DNA of 64,000 bases from Cytophagaceae bacterium (lineage in GTDB: Bacteria; Bacteroidota; Bacteroidia; Cytophagales; Cyclobacteriaceae): positions 2,205,234 through 2,269,233 of the forward strand of contig CP030886.1 in the NCBI GenBank assembly GCA_006969745.1. The letters are read 5' to 3'. The notes beneath the pieces are model-generated. The model did no database searches and had not been told where the DNA came from. It saw only the letters and a program-made list of their open reading frames with translations. Positions 26,689-35,927 of this stretch are shown here, piece by piece; position 1 is the stretch's first letter, and each line of letters opens with the position of its first letter. The position numbers and the translations under genes are program-made.

Positions 26689-29313
26689 ATGTTTAAACTG
26701 GAAAAATCAATAGCAAATTGGCTTAAATCTTTCAGGAAGCATCCAGCTTATGATGAGGCTTCTTATTTAGAGATGGAATTGCATCTTCGGGATCATATTG
26801 AAGACCTGATACACAAAGGTTATACCGAACAAGAGGCATTTGAAAAGGCAGTAGCTGAGTTTGGAGACGTGCCAGCTGTGGCGAAGGAAGAATACTCAAC
26901 TCAAACTAGAAACAGGACCATGGGTAGGATCTTATATTCTACCCTTTTCAAAAATTACTACAAAACTTCCTTGAGAAGTATGATGCGAAATCCGCTGAGC
27001 TCATTCATTAATGTAGTTGGATTAGCAGCAGCCATAGGGATTTGCATTTTCACTTACTCTTTTGCTCAGTGGACATACCGGACGGACCAGTTTCATGAGC
27101 ATAAGAACGAGGTTTTTCTGACAACTTTCTTTGCCAATAGGGAAGGAAAGATTCAACAGAATGGGAGGTCTCCTGTTCCGCTAGCGAAAAGGCTTCAGGA
27201 AGATTTCCCTCAGATCGATGATGTGTGCAGAGTGCAAAACACGCATGCAGTTGTTAAGTACAATGATCATATTTTTCATGAGCGAATAACTTTTGCAGAC
27301 CCCTCATACTTGTCGTTATTTACCTTTCCTCTAAGGTCAGGAGCCAAGGCCTCTCTCGAAGATAAGAACAGTGTTATTCTAAGTGATCGTCTCGCAAAAA
27401 AGTATTTTGGCGAAAAAGACCCGATAGGACAAAATATACTAATCAAGTTTAGTGATGCGTCCAGCAAAACCTTCAAAGTGACTGGTGTAGCGGAAGATTT
27501 TCCACCTTCCATTTCTTTCAATTTTAATTTTCTTATTCATTTCGAAAACATCGAATTTGGAGATGCAGCCTATGACAAAAATGACTGGAGTGCATTTGTA
27601 GATGCCACATTCATTCATATGTCAGATACAACTGGCCTAAATCAGATTGCCAAACAAATGGATGAGTATCGCATACTCCAAAATGAGTCCAAAAAAGATT
27701 GGCAAGTGGAATCTTTTGCATTTGAACCATTGGCAACTTTGCATAAGCGATCTGCTGATATTAGAAATGCGATAAACATAAGTTTGGAAGATGGATACGC
27801 ATCAATTATTTACTTGACATTCGTTGGAATTTTCATGTTGGTATTAGCGTGTTTTAACTACATCAACATCTCTATCGTTTCAGCAGCCAAACGTTTGAAA
27901 GAAATTGGTATTCGCAAGACGATTGGGGCGAATAGAAAGATTATAATAATTCAGTTTCTTTCCGAAAACCTGGTAGCGACTTCATTGGCCTTGGGCTTAG
28001 GAGTAATTCTTGGTGTATACGTATTTATTCCCTGGTTTGAGTCACTATTTTACTTTGATATGGGGTTCAAATGGATGGATCTTACCCTTTGGATTTATCT
28101 TCCATTAGTTCTTCTATTTACCGCACTCGCTTCGGGTTTGTATCCCGCTTTTTATATATCCAAATTCCCGGTCACAGGCATACTCAAGGGATCAGTCAAA
28201 TTTGGGAAAAAGAATCCGCTTACTCGTTTTATTCTGGGTTTTCAACTAATACTTTCCTGCATGTTTGTGACATGTGCGATCATGTTCACTCAAAATGCTC
28301 AATACCTGGCTAATCGAAGCTGGGGCTATAATGAAGATCAAGCATTGTATGTCGAAGTTCCCGATGCATCCGGATTCAGGCAACTGAGCGCATCCCTTGA
28401 GCAAGAGACAGACGTGATTACAATCGCAGGGTCCTCTCATCATTTAGGTAAATCAAGCTTATCTACGATAGTGAAACTTCCGACCCAGGACCATGAAGTT
28501 GAGCAGATCGCTGTTGATGCAAATTACTTTGCAGCTCTAGGGATTGATATAGTTCAAGGCCGGGGCTTTCAAGATCACTCAGAAGCAGATAGAAACGTGA
28601 TCGTGGTGAACGAACAATTTGTGAAGAAAATTCTTGGAGGTAAACCTATTGACGCCCTTGTAAAAATTGACAGTGCCCGTTTCACAGTGGCAGGAGTGGT
28701 GAAGGACTTTCATAATCACAGTTTTGAAACAGAAGTAGCACCTACTTTTTTTCGGTTAGCCGACCCATCAGAATACAGATACCTTTCCATCAAGGTGAAA
28801 GACGGAACGCAAAATAGCATGTACCAATCACTCCAAAAACACTGGATTACGCATTTCCCGGAGACCCCATTTCAAGGTGGCTATCAGGAAGATGTCTGGG
28901 GAATGTATTTTGTAGAGATTGGTATTCACGGAAAGGTTTGGAGAGGCATTGCTATGATTGCTATCCTGCTTGCAGGTCTTGGGCTATATGGGCTTGTTAC
29001 ACTGAATGTGACAGGCAGAATCAGAGAATTCAGCATCCGAAAGGTATTAGGCGCGAATATCAGAAGCCTGGCAAGAAATATTACCAAACAGTATATAATG
29101 CTCTTTGTGATTTCGCTAGGCATCGGTTCCGTCCTAAGCTATTACCTCATTTCTTTCATTTTCGATTCGGCCTATACGTATCACATGCCAGTTGGGATAG
29201 GCGGTGTTTCGCTCGCTGTAGTAACCTTAGTGTCTGTCTTGCTGCTGGTTGTTTCTGTTCAACTCTCTCGGGTTTCAAAGGCGAATCCCGTCGAAGGATT
29301 GCAAATGGAATAA
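26689..29313 (+). CDS. large MacB/FtsX-type ABC permease, paralogue of the preceding gene
   Basis: 874 residues with the same architecture as the upstream protein: prefix domain (MFKLEKSIANWLKSFRKH), two periplasmic MacB domains and two FtsX helix sets with KEIGIRKTIGANRKIIIIQF and REFSIRKVLGANIRSLARNI, ending KANPVEGLQME. The two are clear tandem duplicates, similar along their full length. The gap is 14 bp, so they are co-transcribed. The pair may work as a heterodimer with an ATPase encoded elsewhere. Confidence 0.92.
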   Translation: MFKLEKSIANWLKSFRKHPAYDEASYLEMELHLRDHIEDLIHKGYTEQEAFEKAVAEFGDVPAVAKEEYSTQTRNRTMGRILYSTLFKNYYKTSLRSMMRNPLSSFINVVGLAAAIGICIFTYSFAQWTYRTDQFHEHKNEVFLTTFFANREGKIQQNGRSPVPLAKRLQEDFPQIDDVCRVQNTHAVVKYNDHIFHERITFADPSYLSLFTFPLRSGAKASLEDKNSVILSDRLAKKYFGEKDPIGQNILIKFSDASSKTFKVTGVAEDFPPSISFNFNFLIHFENIEFGDAAYDKNDWSAFVDATFIHMSDTTGLNQIAKQMDEYRILQNESKKDWQVESFAFEPLATLHKRSADIRNAINISLEDGYASIIYLTFVGIFMLVLACFNYINISIVSAAKRLKEIGIRKTIGANRKIIIIQFLSENLVATSLALGLGVILGVYVFIPWFESLFYFDMGFKWMDLTLWIYLPLVLLFTALASGLYPAFYISKFPVTGILKGSVKFGKKNPLTRFILGFQLILSCMFVTCAIMFTQNAQYLANRSWGYNEDQALYVEVPDASGFRQLSASLEQETDVITIAGSSHHLGKSSLSTIVKLPTQDHEVEQIAVDANYFAALGIDIVQGRGFQDHSEADRNVIVVNEQFVKKILGGKPIDALVKIDSARFTVAGVVKDFHNHSFETEVAPTFFRLADPSEYRYLSIKVKDGTQNSMYQSLQKHWITHFPETPFQGGYQEDVWGMYFVEIGIHGKVWRGIAMIAILLAGLGLYGLVTLNVTGRIREFSIRKVLGANIRSLARNITKQYIMLFVISLGIGSVLSYYLISFIFDSAYTYHMPVGIGGVSLAVVTLVSVLLLVVSVQLSRVSKANPVEGLQME

Positions 29314-29322
29314 TGCTTACTA

Positions 29323-30306
29323 CTACCAATCCTCATCGATCACTGGCTGGGCATCAAATTGGATCACCTTGTCTCCATAGATAGGATCATAATAGTGGCC
29401 GCCTTCTTTGTAATCCGGATTCCAAACTTTAGCTCCTGTATTGTCGACACGATACAAAAATGGTGAGATTAAAAGGCGCTCCAGATGCCAGCGTCCCCCT
29501 TCACCGGAAGGAATATCTTTACCCTCTCCGTATAGCATAAGGCCACCATCGTCGTATACTTCATGTCCCGGGTTGGTGCTCTTGTATTCATGGCTTACGT
29601 TCATCACTTTGTGGCCGAGCTCATGAGCTATGGTTTTTCTATAGCGATCTTCACGTTTCAAATTAGTGAGCGTGATCACACCTCTATAAGTTGAATCGAT
29701 CGTACCAACATAGGAATAAGTAGGAAAAGAAAGTCCTCCGGTTCTCACCGACTTCATCGTCCAGTTTCTTCCTTCAGATACTTCCAGGAAAGGATAAAAA
29801 ACATCTTGAAGGACCACCAAATAAATTGTGCGAGAGCTGTTGGCTCCAGGTTCTATGATTGTCTGAAAGGCTTCTGTCGCAAGTACTGTAAGTTCAGCCG
29901 GATGTCTTTTCGCATGTTCATACATATTCACATATTCAGTCTGTGGTACTCCGGGTACCTTATTCGCTTGAATGGAAAAATAGCGTGGATCTACTTTGCC
30001 GGACTTAACCCATAATAGCTGAAGCTGAACACCCGTCGGTCTGAATATTTCTTTTGCAAAAGCGAAGCTTTGCATCACCCGATCGAGCGTCACCTTATCA
30101 AACTTGGGATCCAGATTAGACGGAAAATAAATGCCGATATCCATTGTTAAACGTCCTGCAATGATATCCGCATTGTAAGCGTCAACATCAATGGAGTCCA
30201 CTTTGCTCCACTCGACCATACTAGGAGGTGCCACAGATGCTTCTGGTTGCTTTTCCACACCGCATGAGAGCAGTATCGGGATGAATAGAAAAACGAGCTT
30301 ATTCAT
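29323..30306 (-). CDS. zinc metallopeptidase-like lipoprotein
   Basis: 327 residues from the ATG at 30306, with a lipobox (FIPILLSCGVE, Cys15); a start at 30339 would put extra residues before the signal and is rejected. The motif AHELGHKVMNVSHEYK fits H-E-x-x-H-x6-H exactly, the zinc site of metzincin-type peptidases. A downstream Met-turn was not clearly identified. The protein would be anchored to the outer or inner membrane facing outward or the periplasm. Substrate and partners are unknown. It converges on the permease operon with a 9-bp gap. Confidence 0.75.
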   Translation of the reverse strand: MNKLVFLFIPILLSCGVEKQPEASVAPPSMVEWSKVDSIDVDAYNADIIAGRLTMDIGIYFPSNLDPKFDKVTLDRVMQSFAFAKEIFRPTGVQLQLLWVKSGKVDPRYFSIQANKVPGVPQTEYVNMYEHAKRHPAELTVLATEAFQTIIEPGANSSRTIYLVVLQDVFYPFLEVSEGRNWTMKSVRTGGLSFPTYSYVGTIDSTYRGVITLTNLKREDRYRKTIAHELGHKVMNVSHEYKSTNPGHEVYDDGGLMLYGEGKDIPSGEGGRWHLERLLISPFLYRVDNTGAKVWNPDYKEGGHYYDPIYGDKVIQFDAQPVIDEDW

Positions 30307-30376
30307 ATCACTGTGCAATTGAAAGATTAAGATACGCACAATTTCATACCGTTCGGAAGGTTTTTTAATTATATAT

Positions 30377-30442
30377 GTAAAAAATATTTTACTTTTAGTA
30401 AAACATATTTAACTTAATGTTCGTAATACTTTACACAAAGTA
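30377..30442 (+). promoter_or_regulatory. cluster of TTTAC/GTAAA palindromes upstream of the membrane protein-XRE operon
   Basis: Three inverted repeats sit within 66 bp and end 29 bp before the ATG at 30472: gtaaaa-aata-ttttac (30377-30392), ttttact-ttt-agtaaaa (30387-30403, perfect) and tacttt-acac-aaagta (30427-30442, perfect). They share a GTAAA/TTTAC core. The downstream operon encodes a short XRE-type DNA-binding protein, so this looks like a multi-site autoregulatory operator. Confidence 0.5.
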
Positions 30443-30471
30443 AAAAAACACTTACATTCATTACAACTACA

Positions 30472-30918
30472 ATGGACTATCACGAAAGAAAAAGTATTGT
30501 TAACATGCTCAGCATGATCGTTGTGTTGGGCATTTATTATTGGTCGGTATTTGAGCGATTCAATAGTCAGGTGATGACTACCGACGAGCAGCTACAGTTT
30601 TGGTCAAAGGCAATCCTGATTGCTATCCCCGTTTCTATCATTACCAAGATCGTAGTGATGATCATTTTTGTGATCATCAATTACATCATTACACGAGAAA
30701 AAATGGCCGGTTTTGAAGATGAACGAGACAAACTGATTGAGTTGAAAGCTACCAGAAATTCATACATCATATTTGGTATCGGATTTTTTGTTTCGCTTGC
30801 AGTGCTTGCATTTGGATACCCTCCCAAGTATATGTTTATTTCCATCATACTTGGAGGAATTGCTTCTGAAATCTTCGACAACCTTTCCAAGTTTTATTAC
30901 CACAGAAAGGGCGTATAA
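30472..30918 (+). CDS. four-helix membrane protein paired with an XRE regulator
   Basis: 148 residues with four hydrophobic helices (about 13-28, 45-72, 98-114, 119-135). Between helices 2 and 3 lies FEDERDKLIELKATRNSYI, a D-E-R-D-K/x-I pattern seen in DUF2178-type membrane proteins. Such proteins are commonly encoded just before a 65-75-residue XRE regulator, as here, where the genes overlap by one base (TAATG). The pair may form a membrane-sensor and DNA-binding unit, but the function is unproven. Confidence 0.7.
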   Translation: MDYHERKSIVNMLSMIVVLGIYYWSVFERFNSQVMTTDEQLQFWSKAILIAIPVSIITKIVVMIIFVIINYIITREKMAGFEDERDKLIELKATRNSYIIFGIGFFVSLAVLAFGYPPKYMFISIILGGIASEIFDNLSKFYYHRKGV

Positions 30919-31136
30919 TGAGTAAACACGGAATACATAATCACATAAGAAAACTCAGGTTTGAGCATGATGAGATGACTCAGCAGCAGCTCGCAGATCA
31001 GGTGAAAGTCACCCGTCAAACCATAGTAGCGATCGAAAAAGGTAAATATTCACCCTCGCTTGAGTTGGCGTTCAAAATCGCGAAAGTATTCAATACTCCC
31101 CTGGAACAGGTCTTTTCTTACGAACCGGAACTATGA
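30918..31136 (+). CDS. short XRE family transcriptional regulator (YozG-like)
   Basis: 72 residues, almost entirely one helix-turn-helix domain: IRKLRFEHDEMTQQQLADQV, TRQTIVAIEKGKYSPSLELA and FNTPLEQVFSYEPEL. This is the compact YozG/Cro-like form that pairs with small membrane proteins. It starts inside the stop codon of the upstream gene and overlaps the next ORF by 4 bp, so all three are translationally coupled. Confidence 0.92.
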   Translation: MSKHGIHNHIRKLRFEHDEMTQQQLADQVKVTRQTIVAIEKGKYSPSLELAFKIAKVFNTPLEQVFSYEPEL

Positions 31137-31363
31137 TCGACGCTATGAAATTATTTATCCTAAAAACGAATATAAAGTCTCAATTGCAAGTCAATAAGTT
31201 GAGGCCGGTATTTCAGAGATACAATCATATCGCCAGATGGACGGTAGACCTGGATGATGTGGATCGTGTATTAAAAGTGGAAACCAAAGTTGATGCAGAG
31301 CAAGCTGAGCTTATCAATTTGGTACGCAAGCAGGGAATTTATTGTGAAGAGTTGCCGGACTAG
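31133..31363 (+). CDS. small ferredoxin-like-fold protein of unknown function
   Basis: 76 residues, or 72 if the ATG at 31145 is used (MKLFILKTNIKSQLQVNKL). The order strand, helix, WTVDLDDVDRVLKVE strand-loop, helix, GIYCEELPD strand resembles the heavy-metal-associated ferredoxin-like fold. The N-terminal CxxC needed to bind metal is missing, so it is not an ordinary metallochaperone. It overlaps the XRE gene (ATGA) and is followed 2 bp later by the cyclo-ligase gene. Confidence 0.65.
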   Translation: MIDAMKLFILKTNIKSQLQVNKLRPVFQRYNHIARWTVDLDDVDRVLKVETKVDAEQAELINLVRKQGIYCEELPD

Positions 31364-31365
31364 CT

Positions 31366-31932
31366 ATGGTTACTAAATCCTACCTCCGTAAAGTCATCCT
31401 TCAATATCGCATGCTAGCTGATAACCTTATGTATACGCAGCGCAATGAGCAGCTGTGCCAGGCTACTATGAATTTTATTGAACAAAAAAAGGCTAATAAA
31501 ATCCACACTTTTCTAGCCATCCGAAAAAATAATGAACCTGACATCTCACCATTATTTGAGGAGTTATGGAAAAATGGGAAAAAGGTTATGGTATCTAAGA
31601 CTGACTTCATGTTCAAGCAAATGCGACACTATTTGCTAGATGTGAAAACGAAACTTGAGTTAAATAAAAAAGGGATACCCGAACCAGTTAACGCTTTAGA
31701 AGAAACACTCGATGACCTGGACATCATTTTTGTACCGCTTCTGCTTTCAGATAAGCACGGATATCGAATCGGCTATGGAGGTGGATATTATGATCGGCTG
31801 CTGGCTGAAACAAATTCACTAAAAGTAGGGTTATCTTTATCTCCTCCGGTGGACGAAATCCTCCAAAAGGAGGATTGGGACATACCATTGGATTATTTAA
31901 TAACACCCTTTAAAACCTACCATTATGGCTAA
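31366..31932 (+). CDS. 5-formyltetrahydrofolate cyclo-ligase
   Basis: 188 residues. The enzyme converts 5-formyl-THF to 5,10-methenyl-THF with ATP, recycling folate. The C-terminal block DIIFVPLLLSDKHGYRIGYGGGYYDRLLAE is diagnostic: GxxRIGYGGGYYDR binds the phosphates. The N-terminal KSYLRKVILQYR fits the usual R-K-x-x-R start, though somewhat divergent. The overlap with tpx is 8 bp. It belongs to the operon 30472-32428 by spacing. Confidence 0.9.
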   Translation: MVTKSYLRKVILQYRMLADNLMYTQRNEQLCQATMNFIEQKKANKIHTFLAIRKNNEPDISPLFEELWKNGKKVMVSKTDFMFKQMRHYLLDVKTKLELNKKGIPEPVNALEETLDDLDIIFVPLLLSDKHGYRIGYGGGYYDRLLAETNSLKVGLSLSPPVDEILQKEDWDIPLDYLITPFKTYHYG

Positions 31933-32428
31933 AATCACACTCGGCGGCACGGAAACAAATACAATAGGAAATTTACCTGAAGTTGGCAGTCAGGCACCTG
32001 ATTTCCACCTGGTCAGAAAGGACATGAAAGATGTAACGCTGGCCAATTATCACGGGCAGAAAGTAATCATGAACATTTACCCAAGCATAGATACGGGTAT
32101 ATGCGCCATGTCTACCACAAAGTTTAATCAGGAAGCCTCCAAGCTGAATAATACACGAATCATCTGCGTATCTAAAGATCTTCCATTTGCGCTCAATAGG
32201 TATTGCGAAGCTGAAGGTATCGACAACCTGGATAGCCTTACCAATTTTCGTGATGGAGGTGACTTTGGAAAAAACTATGGGGTAGAAATCGTAGACGGAG
32301 CATTCAAAGGGCTCAATGCACGCGCTATTGTCGTGGTGGATGAAGAAGGAAAAGTAACTTATACTGAGTTGGTACCTGAAGTGGGTCAAGAGCCCAACTA
32401 TGAGAATGCATTGGCTGCCATTCAGTAG
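31925..32428 (+). CDS. tpx: thiol peroxidase
   Basis: 167 residues of the atypical 2-Cys peroxiredoxin Tpx family, which reduces alkyl hydroperoxides with electrons from thioredoxin. ITLGGTETNTIGNLPEVGSQ is the standard start. The peroxidatic Cys sits in PSIDTGICAMST at about residue 60, and the resolving Cys in RYCEAEG at about 94; both are present. NFRDGGDFGKNYGV is also a Tpx hallmark. Length is normal. Confidence 0.96.
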   Translation: MAKITLGGTETNTIGNLPEVGSQAPDFHLVRKDMKDVTLANYHGQKVIMNIYPSIDTGICAMSTTKFNQEASKLNNTRIICVSKDLPFALNRYCEAEGIDNLDSLTNFRDGGDFGKNYGVEIVDGAFKGLNARAIVVVDEEGKVTYTELVPEVGQEPNYENALAAIQ

Positions 32429-32533
32429 GGAAAAGCAACCATTTACCATCATTCTTCATTATGTGATTGTTAAGACGAAACTATTTGGACAGTTGTGCGT
32501 CTTTCGTAAGGTCTATCACTAAAAAAAATCGTT

Positions 32534-34906
32534 TTGAAGAAATTACTACTGCTCTTTGCAGTCTTCCCCTTACTTCTTTTTGCACAAGAAAAGTACACAA
32601 TCAATGGCTATGTAAAAGATGCTTCCAATGGAGAGGCACTTATCGGTGCCACGGTATTGATCACCGAACTCAATACCGGGAACATTACTAACGTATATGG
32701 GTTTTACTCCATCACCATCCCACGCGGCGACTATAACGTAGAATTCCGCTACCTCGGTTTCGTTACCGAAAAACGGAGCATTTCGCTTACTGAAAATATG
32801 CGAATCGATGTGGAGCTTCCTGAAGAAGAAACCCGACTTCAAGAGGTGGTGGTGACAGCCAAGCCCGAAGATGAGAATGTGACATCCACAGAAATGAGTG
32901 TTGCAGAGATTGACATTCAGACCATCCGTAAGATGCCAGCAATACTTGGTGAGGTGGATATTATCAAAAGTCTTCAGCTACTTCCGGGCGTATCTACGGT
33001 TGGCGAAGGAGCTTCTGGCTTCAACGTGCGTGGAGGTAATGTCGGACAAAACCTTATTCTTCTTGATGAAGCACCGGTTTATAACTCTTCACACTTGCTG
33101 GGTTTCTTCTCTGTCTTCAACCCGGATGCTGTAAAAGATATGAAACTGTATAAAGGTGCGATACCTGCTCAGTTTGGCGGCCGCCTGGCTTCCATTTTAG
33201 ATATCCGTATGAAAGAAGGAAACAGCAAAGAACTTGAAGTAAACGGAGGAATAGGCACCATCTTCAGTAGGGTTGCTATTGAAGCTCCGATAAAGAAAGA
33301 AAAGTCTTCATTCATCATTGCAGGACGAAGATCATATGCCGACATTCTTGCACGACCATTTGTGGAAGAACTTCGAAACGGCGCTGCGCTTAATTTCTAT
33401 GACCTTACACTGAAAACTAATTATCAGTTTTCAGACAAAGATCAAATATTCCTTTCTGGCTATTTTGGTAAAGACAACTTCAAATTCGATGCGAATCAAG
33501 GCTTTAGCTGGGGAAACAGGACTACCACATTCCGATGGAATCACCTGTTCAATGACCGGCTCTTCGCCAATTTCACCACCTTCTTCAGTGATTATGAGTA
33601 CGAATTGGCATTTGGAGATAATCCGCGTGATCGGTTCGAGTGGAACTCTGATATCAATACGCTAGCGCTGAAGCCTTCATTTACCTACTTCATAGATCAA
33701 AGAAATGAGCTGACTTTCGGAGGGGAAATATTTCGATACACATTTGAGCCGGCTCGGGCTATCGGAGTAAGTGATGGTGACGTCATTGATATCAGCGTAC
33801 CGGACAAACGTGCAATTGAGACAGCCGTCTATATTAATAATGAGCAAAAACTCAACGATAAACTTTCAGTACAATACGGACTTAGATTTTCCTATTTCGA
33901 TCTCATCGGAACAGGAAACAAGTTCATCCTCGGAGATACCATTCCGGGCAGAAGAAGACCTATAGAATCAATAGAGGAGGTGGGCAGTGGTGAGTCTATC
34001 GCCAAACATCATGGCTGGGAGCCAAGGCTTTCATTCAGATATCAGCTAAATACAACAACATCAGTAAAGGCCAGCTACAACCGCATGCTGCAGTACATTC
34101 ACCTGATTTCAAATACGACTGCATCAAATCCGCTGGACGTATGGACACCAAGCTCCAACAACCTGAAACCACAGATCGGGCAGCAATGGGCAGTTGGCCT
34201 GTTTAAGAACCTAAAAAACAATGCTTATGAAACATCTGTGGAGTTCTACTATCGCAAAACAGAACGACAATTGGAGTACATCAATGGTGCCGATTTGCTA
34301 ATCAACGAAGCATTGGAAGCAGACCTACTTTCTGGTGACGGTAGAGCCTATGGAATGGAAGTCTATGTAAAGAAAAACTCCGGGAGACTCAACGGCTGGG
34401 TGAGCTACACCTTAGGTAGGACAGAACTCCAGACCGAAGGAATAAACAACGGTGAGTGGTACCCCACTCGGTTTGACCAAACGCATAACCTGAAGCTTAC
34501 TGCCTTCTATGAGCTCAACGATCGCTGGTCGCTCTCATCTACATTTTCATATTTGAGTGGCACTCCGACTACATTCCCAACGAACCGATACGAGGTACAA
34601 GGAATCACGATTCCGCATAATGCAAATGACTCCCGAAACAACGTACGTTTGCCAAACTATCACCGACTTGATTTTTCGGCCACTCGAAAAGGGCGTGCAG
34701 TCAAAAGGGACGGTACTCCCAGAAAAAACAGGGACGAATTGGTATTTACAGTATACAACGTATACAACCGAGCCAATCCATTTTCTATTTATTTCTGGCA
34801 GGGTGGAGACCGGGTCGACGCAGGTTCGCTCGCTGACACAAGAGCCACTCAGGTTTCAATTTTTGCATCATTTATCCCATCCATCACTTACAATTTCAAG
34901 TTCTAA
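32534..34906 (+). CDS. TonB-dependent receptor with carboxypeptidase-like N-terminal domain
   Basis: 790 residues starting at a TTG (MKKLLLLFAVFPLLLFAQ signal peptide). Residues about 22-105 are a carboxypeptidase regulatory-like beta-sandwich (YTINGYVKDASNGEALIGAT). The plug (about 115-230) contains GFNVRGGNVGQNLILLDEAP. A 22-strand outer membrane barrel follows and ends ITYNFKF. Such receptors import large ligands using TonB energy. The DUF4249 lipoprotein gene starts at its stop (TAATG), a pair repeated in Bacteroidota. Ligand unknown. Confidence 0.93.
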   Translation: MKKLLLLFAVFPLLLFAQEKYTINGYVKDASNGEALIGATVLITELNTGNITNVYGFYSITIPRGDYNVEFRYLGFVTEKRSISLTENMRIDVELPEEETRLQEVVVTAKPEDENVTSTEMSVAEIDIQTIRKMPAILGEVDIIKSLQLLPGVSTVGEGASGFNVRGGNVGQNLILLDEAPVYNSSHLLGFFSVFNPDAVKDMKLYKGAIPAQFGGRLASILDIRMKEGNSKELEVNGGIGTIFSRVAIEAPIKKEKSSFIIAGRRSYADILARPFVEELRNGAALNFYDLTLKTNYQFSDKDQIFLSGYFGKDNFKFDANQGFSWGNRTTTFRWNHLFNDRLFANFTTFFSDYEYELAFGDNPRDRFEWNSDINTLALKPSFTYFIDQRNELTFGGEIFRYTFEPARAIGVSDGDVIDISVPDKRAIETAVYINNEQKLNDKLSVQYGLRFSYFDLIGTGNKFILGDTIPGRRRPIESIEEVGSGESIAKHHGWEPRLSFRYQLNTTTSVKASYNRMLQYIHLISNTTASNPLDVWTPSSNNLKPQIGQQWAVGLFKNLKNNAYETSVEFYYRKTERQLEYINGADLLINEALEADLLSGDGRAYGMEVYVKKNSGRLNGWVSYTLGRTELQTEGINNGEWYPTRFDQTHNLKLTAFYELNDRWSLSSTFSYLSGTPTTFPTNRYEVQGITIPHNANDSRNNVRLPNYHRLDFSATRKGRAVKRDGTPRKNRDELVFTVYNVYNRANPFSIYFWQGGDRVDAGSLADTRATQVSIFASFIPSITYNFKF

Positions 34907-35829
34907 TGAAAAAGCTATTTATACTTCTTTTTGCGGTGGCTATCCTTGCGTGCGAGGACGATATATTGGTTGAGCTACCAGAAGCAGAACCCGTACTAGC
35001 ATTTGATGCGTGGATTTACAGGAAAGCTGAAAAGCAAACCATTCGCATTACACGAACCAACTCCTATTTTGACAGTTCAGAACCGGAAGGAATTTCCGGA
35101 GCTTCTGTTTTGGTGGTCGATGGGTCAGGCACCATCTATCCATTTAATGAAGAGAGCCCGGGTACATATAGCTGGATTCCAGCCAATGCAGCAGATTCTT
35201 TTGGTACGGTAGGTGAAACCTATTTTCTGGACGTTCAGATCAACGGAAAACAGTATGGATCAATAAGTAAAATGGGCCGGGTACCTAAGATAGATAGTAT
35301 TACCTGGAGGTTTGAAGAAGGTATTTTTGGCTCTGATGACTCATATTTTGCTGAATTCTGGTCACGCGATTTTGAAGGGGAAGGTGATGCGTATTGGATA
35401 AAAAGCTGGAAAAATGGTGTTCGACTAAACAAACCGCAGGAGATCAACCTTTCGTTTGACGGGGCATTTTCTCCTGGCGGAAATGCCGATGGACTCACAT
35501 TCATACAGCCAATCAGAGACGGTATAAATCCTTTTGAACTTGACGATGATGACACCTTCGTACCTCCGTTCACAGGACCAGGCGAAGACAGTATTTATGT
35601 AGAGATCAATTCGATTACCCCTGAAGCGTGGTTCTTTTGGAATCAAGTGGTTATTCAAACGGACAGACCCGGAGGATTTGGTGAACTTTTCGCATCAACT
35701 CTGGCCAATGTAGAGTCGAACATTGAAGCAGAAGATGATGAACAGGTGGTCGGATTCTTTTGTGTATCTGCTGTATCTTCTCTTGGAAGGCGCTTTACGG
35801 AAGACGCGATTAGAGAAGAACAAGAGTGA
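34906..35829 (+). CDS. DUF4249 family lipoprotein
   Basis: 307 residues with a lipobox (LFAVAILACEDD, Cys16). The mature start LVELPEAEPVLAFDAWIYRK and GISGASVLVVDGSGTIYPF follow the DUF4249 pattern, a family whose genes regularly sit downstream of TonB-dependent receptors. By context it is probably a surface or periplasmic accessory that binds the receptor's ligand or caps it, as SusD-like proteins do, though the fold is different. Starts within the receptor's stop codon. Confidence 0.85.
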   Translation: MKKLFILLFAVAILACEDDILVELPEAEPVLAFDAWIYRKAEKQTIRITRTNSYFDSSEPEGISGASVLVVDGSGTIYPFNEESPGTYSWIPANAADSFGTVGETYFLDVQINGKQYGSISKMGRVPKIDSITWRFEEGIFGSDDSYFAEFWSRDFEGEGDAYWIKSWKNGVRLNKPQEINLSFDGAFSPGGNADGLTFIQPIRDGINPFELDDDDTFVPPFTGPGEDSIYVEINSITPEAWFFWNQVVIQTDRPGGFGELFASTLANVESNIEAEDDEQVVGFFCVSAVSSLGRRFTEDAIREEQE

Positions 35830-35927
35830 TCATTCCAATACAGAGCACATTTTCTACATTATAAAATCCAGTTGATAAGATAGCCTCGTAGGTAGCTTAG
35901 ATTTTAAAATTTAAAAGTTTAAGCACT

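Noticed and set aside
28938-29384. 148-codon ORF within the last permease gene
   Set aside because: Shadow frame of the FtsX coding sequence; no start or domain support.
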